DNA of 64,000 nucleotides from Macropodus opercularis (GCA_030770545.1 CM061090.1:10991501-11055500), one strand, 5' to 3'; counted from the stretch's first letter, positions 51,607 through 64,000 are shown. Program-made: numbers and translations. Notes: generated by a model not told the origin, from the letters alone.

Positions 51607-54600
51607 ACAGATCATGTCTGGTCCTTACCTGGACTGAAACATGGTCGTTGGAGCAAGTTGAGAAGACGTGACATTCAAACTCAGTGCACCTGTGCTTAGT
51701 GTGTGTGTGTGTGTGTGTGTGTTGCTGACATATGGTTAATGGGTCTCACAGCTGTCGAGTCGGTCTCATCACTCTTGATCCAAACCACCTATCTGCAGTA
51801 TGTGTGTATGCAGGTACACATAGCTGTGTAAACTATTGCCGACACGACAGCAAACAAGACTTTTCAGAAAGTCACAAGTGGACCTAAAACAAGGAATCTA
51901 TTATTCATCTTCATCTTCTTCCGCTTAGTCCCTGAAGGAGTCGTGGGCGTGCTGGAGCCTATCCCAGCTGGCTATGGGCGAGTGGCAGGGTACACCCTGG
52001 ACAGATCGCCAGTCCATCGCAGGGCCACACATATAAGGAATCTATTAATAATTCAAATTAATAGTTAAAGCTGTTTACGAAGCAGAAAAAGTCATAGGGA
52101 AGTATTTGGTACAGATTAAATTTATGAAAAATGTTTTACCAAACTTCCTTTAAAATTCAGTCTCTTTAGCAGGTTTTTGAATACGTCTTCAGTCAGGATC
52201 AAATAGATTGTTCCTTTGGTCATCAACCGCTCATCAATAGGATTAATAGGGTCAATAAGTCGTCTGTAAAAATATTCCTCTTTAAATGTTCAACATGGAG
52301 AAATTTAAATCCACTATTATAGGATAGAAAGTTACCTGAACCTTAAATGACTTCGACCATACACAACACTTTTGACTGTTAATGGCACAGAGTCATTCCA
52401 GATGTTTAACACCAACTTTGTGTCCTCAGGCTGACATTTGGTCACTGGGCATCACGGCCATTGAGCTCGCCAAGGGTGAACCTCCCAATTCAGACATGCA
52501 TCCAATGCGGGTGCTGTTCCACATTCCCAAATCTCCTCCTCCAACGCTGATTGGAGATTTTTCCAAGAGCTTCAAAGACTTCACTGAGACCTGTCTCAAC
52601 AAGGACCCAACCTTTGTAAGAGACACACAAAACTAGCTCCTCCTCAACCAGACACACCAGTAAAAAATTTGTTTATAATTAATGCATTAGTCAAAGTAGG
52701 AATTTAAATGTTGTTATGTATTTGCGGTTCCTTTTTAAAATGGATTTTAAAACCCACTACTGTTTTCGCACTTGAACATTCTACTTGCATATCTGGACAG
52801 GAAATGAGTACTAGTTTGAAATGTTGAACTCTTCAGGAGATCTGTGTTTAAGATTTTAGCCTAATGTTTTTGATTCACTTTAATTCAGCTTCTTTTCAGC
52901 ATGAGTCATTGTTGTTGCACATTGCTGCCCCCTGGTGGAGTATCTATTAAAACCCATTGAGTTCTTTTTTTCTTTCCACATACACACCATATGGGAGTCT
53001 GTTAAAGAATAATGATTTGTTTATTATATTATACTCTCTTAATGCCCATGTAGTTGTAATTAAAACCCTGAATGTAGTTTGAAGAGTTTGTTTTCTCTGC
53101 AGCGTCCCACAGCTAAGGAGCTTCTTAAACACAAGTTTATTGTCAAACACTGTAAGAAGACGTCCTACCTCAGCGAGTTGATTGACAGGTACAGAAGATG
53201 GAAGGAGGAAGGCCATAGCGGCAGCAGCTCTGATGAATCTGACGGGTAATTTGGTTACATTTGTAGACGCAGTATCACAATTTTAAGATCCAGAGCATCT
53301 CAGAATCAAAGAGGTCTCATTTTAAAATGATTAGTTTCATTTCAGTTGATATGTCTAAATGTAACCATATTTCCATGGAAACAATCTCATTAAGTAATGT
53401 GTGTGTGTTTGTGTGTAAAGTGATTCCAGTAATAAGGAGAATGCAGAGTCTCCTCCGTGGTCCTTTACCACGGTCCGCAAGAAGAAGACTGAGAGCAGGA
53501 AGGTCCTTAATGGAACGGTGAGTGTTGACTCCGTGTGGGGTTAATAGGTTGGAACCACGGTCTACAGGAAATACTCATTGTCATTGTGATTACAAGACTT
53601 TGTATTTGTGATATTTCCTCACAGCAAAGTTTCCATTTTGCATCCTTATTAAAGGGCTGTGGTTTCTGAAACTGTTATTCATAATGCATGCAGAACATAT
53701 ATCATATTAGACATGTTCCTCTAAAACGATCCATTGGAAATCAGATGTGCTTCCCTAGGTGCACTCAGTCAATTATTGTTTTTGCTGTGTCTTATTATTA
53801 TTTGTCTGTGCAGGGTCAGGACCAGCAGAGTAAATCTACCAGTCTGACTACAGTCATCTCTCCTGTCTTTACTGAGGTTGTTGTTTTGTTTTGTTTTTTT
53901 AAACAAAAGCCAGAGCTCATTAAAACTTAACAAATCAAATAAAAAGCTAAGTAGGGCATCAATTGTACAGTGTATGTCATAATGTATATGCAGTAAAACG
54001 GCAAACAATGTGGGAAATTAAAAATATAATTTAGAAGTTAAGTAAATTCAGCTACCTAAACAAATATCAAAACATGGCTAACAACAAAAATGCCAGAATG
54101 TTTAAGGAATACATGTGGCGTTTATGTTCACACACAGTTATATTCAAGAACCACTTAAAATATGTTTTCCAAATATAATCTACATACCGTAGCTTATGTT
54201 TGGAAAACATATTTTTACATATTATATTAATACACATTTAAACATTATTCCTAATAACGCTAAGGCAGTTTGTGTTCTTGGAATAGAAAGCATTGCCTTT
54301 TTTCAGTCTGAGGTGTCTTCTTCTGTAGTTGAAACAGCAGCATAAGGAGCACTCTGAGCAAAGGTTGGCCATTGAGGAGCTGGAACGCAACATTCGATTG
54401 GCTGAAGAGGTCTGTCCGGGAATCACGGACAGGATGATCACAAATATTATCGCCAGGTATCAAAAGTATGTTCGCCATTTACTAAACTGGTCTTGTGTTT
54501 TATTCTGTCCTGGTTTACTTATATACTTGCTTCTTTTCTTTTTTTCACCTATTCCATGTCTTCTTCAGATCATTTGTTTACCTATTTTGCTCTCCCTCAG

Positions 54601-54616
54601 GTTCACAACCAACTGA
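37427..54616 (+). CDS. stk26: Serine/threonine kinase 26 (MST4), GCKIII family
   Basis: Twelve coding exons: 37427-37447, 47454-47519, 47764-47925, 48078-48134, 48654-48762, 49521-49678, 52430-52615, 53103-53245, 53421-53517, 53814-53876, 54329-54456 and 54601-54616. They total 1,206 nt, giving 401 aa (human is 416). The start is in a strong Kozak context (accATGg). The kinase domain shows the glycine loop IGKGSFGEV, the catalytic Lys in IAIKTIDLEE, HRDIKAANVLL, the DFG in KLADFGVAGQL, and the activation loop RETFVGTPFWMAPE with its regulatory Thr. LRAGPF, QIATMLKEIL and WSFTTVRKK point to STK26 rather than STK24 or STK25. The C-terminal part (ELKQQHKEH to RMITNIIAR) is the CCM3/PDCD10-binding dimerisation helix bundle of this family. 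It acts in STRIPAK and Golgi/apical-cortex signalling, including ERM phosphorylation. The C-terminus is short (ARFTTN). Confidence 0.95.
37448..47453 (+). other. 10-kb first intron of stk26
   Basis: No exon is supported in this stretch. It contains a diverged transposon-like block at 40830-41510 and a G9-type run at 40045. No RNA gene was recognised. Confidence 0.7.
40830..41510 (-). repeat. Diverged DNA-transposon-like interspersed repeat
   Basis: The block resembles the old vertebrate repeats whose text runs 'gaccTGCTGCATCAtccagcttc ... tttactgttggggtgatg ... ccatgaatgccgttcctcttcag ... gttgactcatcaacac'. Its reverse strand gives a broken peptide-like text with HHPNSKV and VDKKLDDAAG but many stops. 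The family is not assigned. Confidence 0.45.
51524..51604. repeat. (TG)n microsatellite, about 40 units
   Basis: A near-perfect dinucleotide run in stk26 intron 6; a second shorter (TG)n lies at 51699-51722. Confidence 0.97.
51905..52040 (+). repeat. L2-like/SINE tail fragment in stk26 intron 6
   Basis: It carries the widespread fish text gctggagcctatcccagctgg, then gggtacaccctgg, acagatcgccagtccatcg and cagggcc. This is the conserved 3' tail shared by L2-type LINEs and their SINEs. Confidence 0.75.
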
Positions 54617-54793
54617 GGAAAATTGCTGGGTAAAAGAAGTACAGAAGATGAAGATATATTGTGTCTCCACATGGTGACGCTGCTGAATGTTTGGAAACAG
54701 AGGAAACTTGCTGTGCAATGTCTCCCCACAGTACACACAAATACACACACACACACACACACACACACTACTAATGTAATATATGCAGTACAC

Positions 54794-54847
<54 letters not shown>

Positions 54848-56060
54848 CACTGCTGCTGGTTAAGACCCCGCCCCAAGCTGTTTGAATTAACTGATCTAAA
54901 TTTATGAAGGTACAAGTCATTTGGATTTATGGTTTTCATTTCTTTCTATTGAGGTTGTAAACGTCTCGTTCATATACACTTATTCAGCATCCCCCCCCCC
55001 TTTTTTTTAAATAATTCTTTCAGATTCAATTAATATTTAAATCTGTAAGTGTATTCTAATCTTCCTAAATCGCCATGTTGTGCCTTAATTCTTCATGCAA
55101 TTTTCCAAACAAAAAAGAGACACTTGTATATATTTTTGCTGAAACTGCACACAGAAAACATATGTAGCTGCAGGTTCTTGTCCATCAGCAGTGGTGTGTC
55201 TTGTGTCATGTCTTTTCTTGAATTTGTAGGTGTAAATGTTTTTGAGTAGCACTTCAGATATGCCAATAATAACATTTATGTTGTTGTCTTCAGTAATGCT
55301 TCAATTACAGTTCCCTGATCTTGGAAGTTAGCTGAGTTCAAATATACCTTTCAAAGTATAAATGGTTTAACTTTATTTTGGGGTTTAATTTTGGGTATTA
55401 ATTATGCATTTCATCACTGAAACAATGCTGAAAGTACTTAAGAAGTCATTCAAGGATAGAAAACATGTAAGAATAGACACATTTTGGCAAATTTTTTTGG
55501 GACCTTTCAAAGACTTCGCTAAACAGCTAGCATTTAGCTAATTAGCCGTATAGTTTACTCTTACTCGGGTTTCTAAATCTCCTCGCTAACTTTATTGATT
55601 ATTTTATATATGTCTAAAATCCTAAATATATTCCCAAGTCAAGTAAATTGTAGTTTCAATGAAATGAAAAAATACTGGCATTGAAAATTAAATCAAAGGT
55701 GTGCTATGAAATGGGTCAAAAAGAAACATTTTGATATTAGTTTGGGTCTGGAAGGAAATTTGGTATTGTTTTCTTGGCTGTGTTATTCAGTTGCTGACTT
55801 GCGTTTAAAGGTTGGTTTTATAAAAGTACCCAACATTGGAAAGTAGCACACATTATTTTCAAGAGCATGAAGGGAGTTGTAATTAACGGTATGGCTGACA
55901 GTTTGTACCAAAGACACTATAAACCTTTGTATATTTTTGCCTTTTTACATAATAAGGGATGTAATAATGCTTGTTTAGGGGAGAAATGAAAGATGTGAGA
56001 TATGTACTTTTTTTTGTAGCGGGATCTAGAGTTTTATGAATAAATATTTAAGTTTGATTG
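54617..56060 (+). other. stk26 3' UTR with polyadenylation signal
   Basis: From the stop codon to a canonical AATAAA at 56039-56044. It includes an (AC)n run at 54742-54768 and an (AT)n run at 54795-54845. The UTR end is inferred from the signal only. Confidence 0.55.
54742..54845. repeat. Compound (AC)n and (AT)n microsatellites
   Basis: Two dinucleotide runs separated by about 25 bp of unique sequence, both inside the presumed stk26 3' UTR. Confidence 0.95.
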
Positions 56061-56830
56061 AGAAACTTGTTTCATTTGTGTTTTCCTTTGAGACTGTTGT
56101 AGTGAAGCTGTTGAAGTTTTATGCATTGATTATAATTTGATTGCTCAGATGAAATATCCAATTGTAAATTATTTTATAGCATGATACTGATATCACTGAC
56201 TACTCAATGTAAACAGTGTTGTATTGAATCATTTCTTCTTCATTTGCTTAATTTATTCACAAATTGTCATTTAAATATAACAAGGCTTTCAGTTCACATT
56301 TTTCACAAGAACCATTGATACAAATTATCACTTACATTGCCAAACTTGAAAATAGTTTTCCAACCCCACAAGTGCATGATGGACAAACAAATAAACTGTA
56401 TTTTAACTAGTACCCACAAACGATGCTTATTATTTAAATTGCGGTTCACTACAACATATTTTAGTTTTATAACTTTTACAGCTGCTTTGTTGCTTTGTTG
56501 TAACTAAGAATGTTTGTGGGGAAGTAACTGTAACCCTTATAGCTATTGATGAGGCATGTATGGCTTAATTAATGTCTAGTTTTCCACTAGGAGTGGTATA
56601 ATAAAACCATATCAAAAACATATAAGGTTGTACCAGTAATATGGTTTCTAAACAGCAGTCTCTGAGCTTTCAGAACTTGAGGTTCTTGTTAAAACAAGGC
56701 CAAAAATACATTTCATCTGCCATTTGACTCAACAAATCACTACAATTTCATACATACAAAATCATATTTCCTACAATTGTTATGAGCAATTTATGAATAT
56801 TTAAAATGTGTTCTTGTAAAATAACTTTGT
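56061..56830 (-). other. Convergent end region, probable frmd7 3' UTR
   Basis: AT-rich, without exons. A minus-strand AATAAA (TTTATT on the plus strand at 56252) is one candidate frmd7 polyadenylation signal, only about 200 bp from the stk26 one. Confidence 0.4.
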
Positions 56831-59800
56831 CTATATTGTGACCTCAGTAACCTTTGCGGGACCTTTTGTGTTGTCTCCTCCTTCCTGTTGTTCTGTCTTC
56901 ACTTCACCCTTCATCTCCTTTTTTGTTTCTCCCTTTTCTTCTCCATCTTCTTCCTCCTCCTCCTCCTCCTCATCAAGTTGGAGGCTACCAGAGGAAAATC
57001 TCATTCTGGCAAGTCCAGTGGGCCGTGCCAACTTCCCCAAAGGAGGTGGCGGGCAGTAATAAGGGTAGAAAACCTCTGGGTCTGAGTCACTGTAATTTCC
57101 CGTTGCACCTCCAATCATGCAAAGTGAAGTAGGACGTTCGGGCAGAGGAGAAGAATTTAGCGGGAGGTAGGTGGGTCTGGACGGCCGTGTCAGATGAGGG
57201 TAGTAACCAAGGGGCCGAAACTCAGAAGCAGGATTAAAGGCAGGGTTTGAACCCCTTGAAAGATGGAATTTGACATCTGGTTGGCTGGCCACACGGCGAG
57301 GTAGCCCCGGGAGGAAGTTGGAGTCATCACTGTAATGACCTGCCTCTGTCCGTCCAACACCCAAAAACCTTGCTCCATTGCTTCCTGGCTGGTAAACTCT
57401 GGCTAATCCCAGCCCGCCTGATCCTGAGGGGCGAAGATTTCTCCTGATTGGTGAATGACTTGGGGAATCATGACTTAATGGGTAGAAGGACTGTCGCGAT
57501 ACACTATCCGCTGCTACGTAGTCCCGCCTTCTTGCCATTGGGAAACGTTCCAATGATGAAACGGCAACGTAGTCCGTCAAGTAGGGATGTCGGTTGAGGG
57601 GTGAGGAACCAGTGAATGGAAATGTTGGAAGGACAGGGTGATACTGGTAGGCAGGATTGTTGGGATATAGAAGAATCAATTGCTGTGCAGCATCCGGGTG
57701 TGGTTGAGGATTGGGGCGACGCCGTGATCGGTTGCCATAAACACCAGCTAACCTTTGGGCTTGCCGATGCGCGCCGATGCGTCCACCCCTCATGTCATCC
57801 ATGACAGATGTTGAAGCCGATCTCATCTTAGGTGATGGCGTTGACTGGTGGAGAGATGGAGAGTGGGAGGCTGCCTGGGAGAGTGGGTGGTACCTCTGGG
57901 TGACCTCAACAGATGAATAGCTGCGTTTAGCTCCTCCTCGCTCAATTTCAATTTCGTCTACACCTCCTTGATGCGGCTCCAATTCGTCCTGACTGTGGAC
58001 TGCCAAGGCGTGACCCGTCCGATGGAACAGGTGAGAATGTTCATACACCTGAACAGGTAAGGCACACACACATTAGATCCTCAGAAACTGACCTTTTTGC
58101 TTTACAGATGAAATAATTATTACATTCTCTCTCTGTTACTGAACTTACTAACTATCTTTGACTATACGATATACTACAGTATAGTACAACACATTTATGC
58201 ATGGTTAAAATGATTTAATGACTTTATTACTTGTTTGGATACATCTGTCAGGAGATCAGGAGATGACCTGCACTGTCTAGGGTCAAAGTCAGATTGGCAG
58301 TGAGTTCTGGAGAACACAAAAGAAAGTATTAGATGTACAGATCAAGACATGAAATTATTGCAACTATAATAGTCTAGACCTACCAATAGGTGAACATGTT
58401 ATGGTTAAGTTAATTGATCATCTCCACCCAACAATTTCAAATACTTGGAGAATCAATGGCAAGATTTTGACCAAGAGGTAAGATATTTAGTTTGTTTGTT
58501 CTTACCTCTCAAAGTGCAAAGGCTTCTTCTCCCCTGATCCCATACACTCCAGCAACTGCTTCTGTGTTCGTCCACTGCCACATACAATACCATTAAATAA
58601 ACACACAACCCCCGGCTGAAGTCAGATCGTCAACTACGGCATGTTTAAGGTTATACTGTAAGCATTGTAGCTGAACTTCAAGCAGAGTTGAATATTTAAG
58701 TTAATATGCATAAAGTCTTAACCAAGCCATGATCTCACAACGCTGTGTTTTACCTGTATCTAAAGCTGGACCCCTTACAGGACAGTAGTGTTTTGTGTAT
58801 TGCCTGTGGTTCCTCAGCCAATCTGAAGAAAGCGTGGTACTCTACACACATCTTCCAGAAGGACTTACACACATCACGACTTGCCATAGAAAACTCAAGG
58901 GTGTCCTTACACGAAGGCTGGATGAACATCACACGAAACTTAGATCAATACATACTCAATATGAAAAGGAACAGTTAATTATAGGTAATGACTGGTCGTT
59001 CGGAGCCTCACCCCAACTTTGTCATGTAGTTTAATGAGGAAATGTTTGCGTTTGAAGCTCAGTTTGCGTATTTTTGCCCAGCTAAACGTGTTGATTTTAG
59101 TGTTTCCCTGTAAAAAATAGAAATAGGCTTTAAGTGCGTGTGACTACTGCTGGTGGAGGTAGCGACATGCCAGTAGTCACAAATACAGTAATACTTACCT
59201 GAAAGACCAGTACTCCAGAATGCGTGACAGCCAGGTTGATCCTCATTCCCTCTCCATCGTGGGCTGGGTGAGGCCTAATGCCGTACATGTCCAACTTCCT
59301 TGCCACTTCCAGCAGTTGGATGTCTGAGTCTGCTGGAGACATACCTCTGCAGACACACAGGTGATGAATGTCCAATCCAGGTTACTATTAAGCAGCATTA
59401 CATTTCACACATTTAGTAAACAACTACTGTATAAGAATCAGAGCTGCTCTGAAGAAGCAATGGAAGGTTGGGTTTAACCTCAGTCGGTGACGACAACAAA
59501 TCAGTATTTATCAGTAAATAACTGTGTACAAAAACATGAATTACACGTTTACTGCCAATGATGTGTAAAATCTTGCAGTCTTTCATGTGTACATGCATCT
59601 AGAGTAAATATAATATGTGTTTACCTGTGTTTCTTGTGGAACCTAATGATCTTGTGGTCTATATATTCCTGGTTTGGGACATACTGCTTCATCTCTAAAT
59701 GCTGACAGTCCAGATCATCATCATAGTCCCCTAGCTCTGCTGTAACACATGTGCACACAAACAAACATGCTTTACAAGTGTAGTTTTACATTGTCTGTGT

Positions 59801-62298
59801 GTCTCGTTGGGAAATGCTTTCTTCTGCTAAAAATCACTTATTATTATATTAAGTCATTATTTACACACACGCACACAAAATTGATAACATGCGAGAAATC
59901 TGTATTATATTTTTAAGCTTACACTGCAATATGTGGGAGACCAGCAGGGCGGCACTGTTGTCATTGCAGGTCAGACTGCCATTAGACAAGTCCTGCTTTA
60001 TCTGTAAGGCAAAGAGATACCTGCAAACACACACGTATTAGAAATGTCTTAGAAAAAGGCAGATAGTCTAATTTAGCATTTTAGTTTGTAGGCTGATACT
60101 GTATCAGAGCAGGTCACCTACTGGGTTAAATATGAGAATAGTACAGTTCATGAATAATCCGAACACGATTAAATAAAGCAAAAGTGATCAAGTATGTTAA
60201 ATTACCAAGACATACACGTGCTACAGTAACTGTTACCTGGTGAGGCCTCTCTTAAGCTGCCCCGGGTCTGGTGGGAAGAATTTGACGATAAACCTGAAGA
60301 ACAAATCGTTGGTATCTGACAGAGAAGGATTACAGGCGTATAGAGAGAAGAACAGGTCACATAAGACTCATCCTGTGATTTGCGAAACATCAGTGTCAAT
60401 GTGCTCTGTGGCTAGTCTGCTGTAGTTGTTGCGCTAACTACTTCACATATGGGTATGTACTGTTTGCCACCAACATTTAGTCATGCTGGTTTATGTGTGT
60501 GATAGTTGGAGTGAGATGATGAATATTCGTGTGAATCACAATATGTTGACGACCTGCTATGTGACGTGACTCACGTTTGATCTGCTTGGCCAGTGGCTTC
60601 AGTAACTCCAACCATACCTGCAACAGAAGGATATTACGTAGTCCAACATGCATGTGTGGGTTTGTGTAAATTGTTATATTTGTTAGTATGCTGTGTACAT
60701 AGTTGCCGCTGTAGTGTCTAAACTCCAGTCCAAAGTACTCTTTCTCCAGCAGCTTGAGATGACCACACACTTTGTTGAAAAAGTCGCCACCTAAAACCTT
60801 TTGCTGCGAAACAGAGAGAGAATTAAACCAAGAATGGGAACAAGAGTGATAATTGGATTTTTTAATTGAGAGTCTTAAAAGAGGAGTTCTCCAATACTCA
60901 GGGGGCCTCAAACTATGTGGTACAGCTCAGTTACTGTATGTTACACCCTAGAATAGCATGATGTATTTTTAAAGGTAGCTCTCGTGTGCTGAACATTGTA
61001 AATATGGAGAGAATATGTATTTTTGTGCCTGTCTGTATTACATCTTGTATGTTGTTGTGGTTTCACATCATTTTTTGTATCCACGTTGTTTTCCTTAACA
61101 GTACGTCTCTGGTATTACTGGTAAACTGTATTAGAGATTTAGTCAGTGAGACATTAGGATAAACTGCATCATCACATTACAGCTGCTTTAAAGGACATTT
61201 CTGTCTGTGACTCATGTTGTAATTATGGTGTTTATTCTCTCAGTTCTCTCATTCTATTTCTATTCTACTTTCTTGTTTCTCTCTCACACAGTGTTATAAA
61301 TGCCGGTCTGTTGTCATGCTAAGCATTTGCTGACACTATCCAGTGCAGAAGTTTTTAAATCTACTGTCTGAATCTGATTTGATTACGCCGAAGGAGGGAC
61401 ACTCTCTCCCTTCTCTTATCTCATTGTTTCCTCCTCAAACCCTATGATGTGTACTGTATGTAGTCTGTTTCCTAACTGCAGCGACACACGGTTCTACATG
61501 TGTCTGGTGTTTAGCGTGTCGGTGGGGGTCGTTAGTTGTTCCTTATTACCTTGTCATGAGGAAGAGGAGGAACAGAACAGCTGTAGCCAATTATAAAAAG
61601 AACACAGACCTAACCCGTGATTAGTGGGGGACAAATGGCTGGAACGGAGAGAAATAGAGTCAGCTTGAGCCTAAAGTCCTGATAGCTGATAACTGTCAAT
61701 GCTGTCGATGCTGCTGAGGATTAAAATGATAATAATATTATTTTTAAAAAGGTCTGATTCTTAAGGATTCTTTCTTTTTAACAAAAAGGGAGTTGCATAA
61801 ACTAAGTGTGAGATAAAACAATACATATACATTTACACTGCTACGCAGATGACATCCAACTGTGCTTATATGAAACAAGATGAAACAACCACATACAGTA
61901 GCTAGATCACACAGCGTTGTCTTACTTTACTTATACTCTATCTATTTATCTTTTTCTCCCCATCCTGCCTGATCATCAATTGATGTTTTTACCTGAAGGT
62001 TTTCATTACCATGGTTAGAGGAGGGAAACTCTGAAATATTGAAGCGGCTTTAAAAAAATTGGAGTGTGCACTTGTCTGGTGAGTAACTCAGTTATTACCA
62101 GGACGTGTGTTTACCACATCCACTATATTTATCACAGTTTATTTTTGGTCTCATGCATCTATTTATTCATCCTTTCTCTTGCTTTCTTGATTGTTGCTCA
62201 CTCTAGTCCTTCACTTCCCCCCCCCCTTGTTCAGATGCGACCAATGTCCCAGAGGCTTCAGGGAAATCGAAAGAACTACTTTGCTAACACAATTCTGC

Positions 62299-62337
<39 letters not shown>

Positions 62338-63270
62338 AGAGTCTCTTTAGATGCTTTATTGCCTTGCAGGCAATGCCACCATATTGAAAAAACGCAGCCT
62401 GTCTGCTTTTCCTGACCTGGATAGTAGCGCACATGACAGTTCATACACTGACGTTTATGTCTCACTCACTCATCACACAGCTGTTTGACAGCTGTTCAGT
62501 TAAAAATAAATATAAATGATGTGTTAAGTTTCATCATCATTATCATCATATTTTGATCCAAACTGCTCAGACCACTCTGATTAATCACCCAAACATACAC
62601 TGATTAATAAATCCACTCTAGAACCTTTGGGGGGGCGTCTGTTATATACTGTATATACTCATCCATCTTTTAGCTGCCAGAATGCCAGCTATGAAAGACA
62701 CATACAACACACAAAATAAAGAACACTCAAGCAAGATGAACTTTTTAATTGTGGACAGTTTTGCATTAAAACTAAACCTAAACTGATGAACAACTTATCA
62801 AAATAGTAGCCAATTAATTTTCTGAGACTTGACGCAGTGGTTAATTACAAACTCACATACGTACTCACATACAGGCTCGGTGCTGAATGTGTTTTGTATT
62901 GTTGTGATCGCCCCTTCAGGTGGTAGGATACAGTGTGTTACTGTAAAGGTGCACGCTGGTAAAGACATACTGCACAATATTTACTACACAACATATTGCG
63001 CCTCTGTCTAAATAGGAGAAGTCCATCCGTTAATAATGAATAAGTCGTAGCTTGACCTGAACTTTAATTTCAGAGCGAAGGTAGTTTCTTGGTTAATTGT
63101 GTTTCATTTACATTAGTGAATCGTTGTCTTAGTTGGCTTGTATAACTCACCTCTACCTCGAACGTGCGCTCGCTGTCATCCAGGAAGATCACGCGCAGCC
63201 GGAGCTTCGTCTCCTTGGAGACCCGGGACTTGGTCGTGAAACTCCCGGTCCGCCTGCCACGGTCATCCAT
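56831..63270 (-). CDS. frmd7: FERM domain-containing protein 7
   Basis: Twelve coding exons on the minus strand: 63151-63270, 60699-60803, 60575-60617, 60237-60315, 59923-60020, 59625-59739, 59199-59346, 59012-59107, 58754-58917, 58506-58574, 58231-58306 and 56831-58048. They total 2,331 nt, giving 776 aa (human 714). The FERM module spans roughly residues 20-330: F1 (RVIFLDDSERTFEVE, LLEKEYFGLEF), F2 (KFFPPDPGQL, YLFALQIKQDL, SHILQSELGDYD), and F3 (ARKLDMYGIRPHPA, NTKINTFSWAKIRKLSFKRKHF). A FERM-adjacent block follows (EYHAFFRLAEEP, GSSFRYSGRTQKQLLE). FRMD7-specific features are QCRSSPDLLTDVSKQ and the late ARMRFSSGSLQLDEE element before a Glu-rich run. FRMD7 links membrane to actin and Rho signalling in neurite growth; human mutations cause infantile nystagmus. 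The long last exon is low-complexity and diverged. Confidence 0.95.
60804..63150 (-). other. First intron of frmd7
   Basis: 2.35 kb without recognised exon or RNA gene. It contains a C9 run near 62217 and an (AC)n run at 62301-62335. Confidence 0.65.
62301..62335. repeat. (AC)n microsatellite
   Basis: About 17 perfect dinucleotide units in frmd7 intron 1. Confidence 0.95.
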
Positions 63271-63480
63271 CTCCCTGCCTCTCTATCGGGCGGAGCGGGG
63301 CCGACAGCAGCCATCCATTACACCCATCACCCAGACAGCCAGAGACACGGCGCGCGAATAAACAGCTTCACGCGCCCCTCGTCACTGTGACCACGAGCAT
63401 CTTCATCGAGCTTCTCTTCGCTCCTCCGGGATCCGCGACGGACGCGGTGGTGCGCGCTGTCCAGATGCGCAATGACAAGC
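63150..63480 (-). promoter_or_regulatory. CpG-rich start region of frmd7
   Basis: CpG dinucleotides are dense here (cgcgcgaataa, gatccgcgacggacgcgg, tggtgcgcgctg) compared with the AT-rich surroundings. The block covers the first coding exon and about 200 bp upstream, which fits a CpG-island promoter. The transcription start is not visible. Confidence 0.6.
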
Positions 63481-63890
63481 CGACGTCGTTTCCACAAACT
63501 GATGCTGATCCTGCTACTAATACTCAGTGAAGTGCGCTAAATAAAATGTTGAGCTACACGTGTTACCATTTTATGTTACAGCGCTTTTGTACATTTTACT
63601 GCGCTACTTGAACGTGAAAGCTGCAGATAACACTTACTGATGGGTGGAGCTATGGCGGGAGACTACTTCAATCTGCGATAACTGATTGATCCGCACTTTG
63701 CTTTCGTCCCATACTGTGTACGTCTTATGGACAAACCAATTAAAAGCACAGACAGGACTGTACACACATTGTTTGTTTGTGTGTGTGTGTATGTGTGTGT
63801 CCTCCATTGGAATAATATGAATTTCACGGTGGCTGGACGCTTTTAGAGAAGTGACCTGTCCTAAAGTAGGCTACTAGTGCAGTGCCTCCA

Positions 63891-63891
<1 letters not shown>

Positions 63892-63948
<57 letters not shown>
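63892..63948. repeat. (TG)n-(CG)n microsatellite
   Basis: A dinucleotide run upstream of frmd7 that turns into cgcgcg at its right end; a shorter (TG) tract lies at 63770-63800. Confidence 0.93.
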
Positions 63949-64000
63949 CAAGCGTCCTGACATTTAAAAAATGTTGGTCAAGAGATTGTCTCGCATTTTG

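Noticed and set aside
60286..60296. CTTCAG acceptor at the FIVKFFP segment of frmd7
   Set aside because: Using it breaks the phase from exon 3. The upstream acceptor at 60316-60318 keeps frame and adds the expected F2 residues.

Overview
This window is vertebrate nuclear DNA, almost certainly from a teleost fish. It holds multi-exon genes with GT-AG introns, fish-type SINE/L2 tail fragments, abundant (TG)n, (GATA)n and (AT)n microsatellites, and the linked pair stk26-frmd7 in the tail-to-tail order known from human Xq26. All coordinates below come from reading splice sites and frames by eye; no search was run.

Region 1 (about 980-29,640, + strand) is a tandem family of three secreted, mucin-like genes, here called A, B and C. 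They share the same exon order and splice phases. Each complete copy has a signal peptide, a cysteine-containing ectodomain spread over seven further exons, one Thr/Ser-rich exon (exon 9) and two short C-terminal exons. B (430 aa) and C (499 aa) are complete and intact in frame. A enters from the left edge with its first five exons missing from view. Exon 9 is 30 bp in B, 216 bp in C, and in A about 11.5 kb of coding VNTR with roughly 80 units of 40, 45 or 47 residues.

Region 2 (11,961-17,806) is an endogenous retrovirus lying inside gene A exon 9, in the same orientation. It has two 549-bp LTRs that look identical, a perfect 18-nt tRNA-Trp primer binding site, a polypurine tract and a 4-bp target duplication with one mismatch (ATCG/ATTG). 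Its gag-pro region carries frame breaks and most of pol and env is deleted. Removing the provirus and one target copy leaves gene A exon 9 open for exactly 3,842 codons with correct phases at both ends, so the insertion looks recent and is the only visible lesion of A.

Region 3 (33,031-36,254, - strand) is a nine-exon DHHC palmitoyltransferase gene (307 aa) related to ZDHHC3/ZDHHC7. It is head-to-head, across about 0.8-1.2 kb containing a (GATA)n array, with region 4.

Region 4 (37,427-54,616, + strand) is stk26 (MST4), a GCKIII-family Ser/Thr kinase of 401 aa in 12 coding exons with a 10-kb first intron. Region 5 (56,831-63,270, - strand) is frmd7, a FERM-domain protein of 776 aa in 12 coding exons that starts in a CpG-rich block. 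The remaining sequence is introns, UTRs and interspersed or simple repeats.

The genes do not form one pathway. Points most worth a second look are the mucin-like family with its extreme exon-9 size variation, and the young defective provirus that truncates its largest member in this haplotype.
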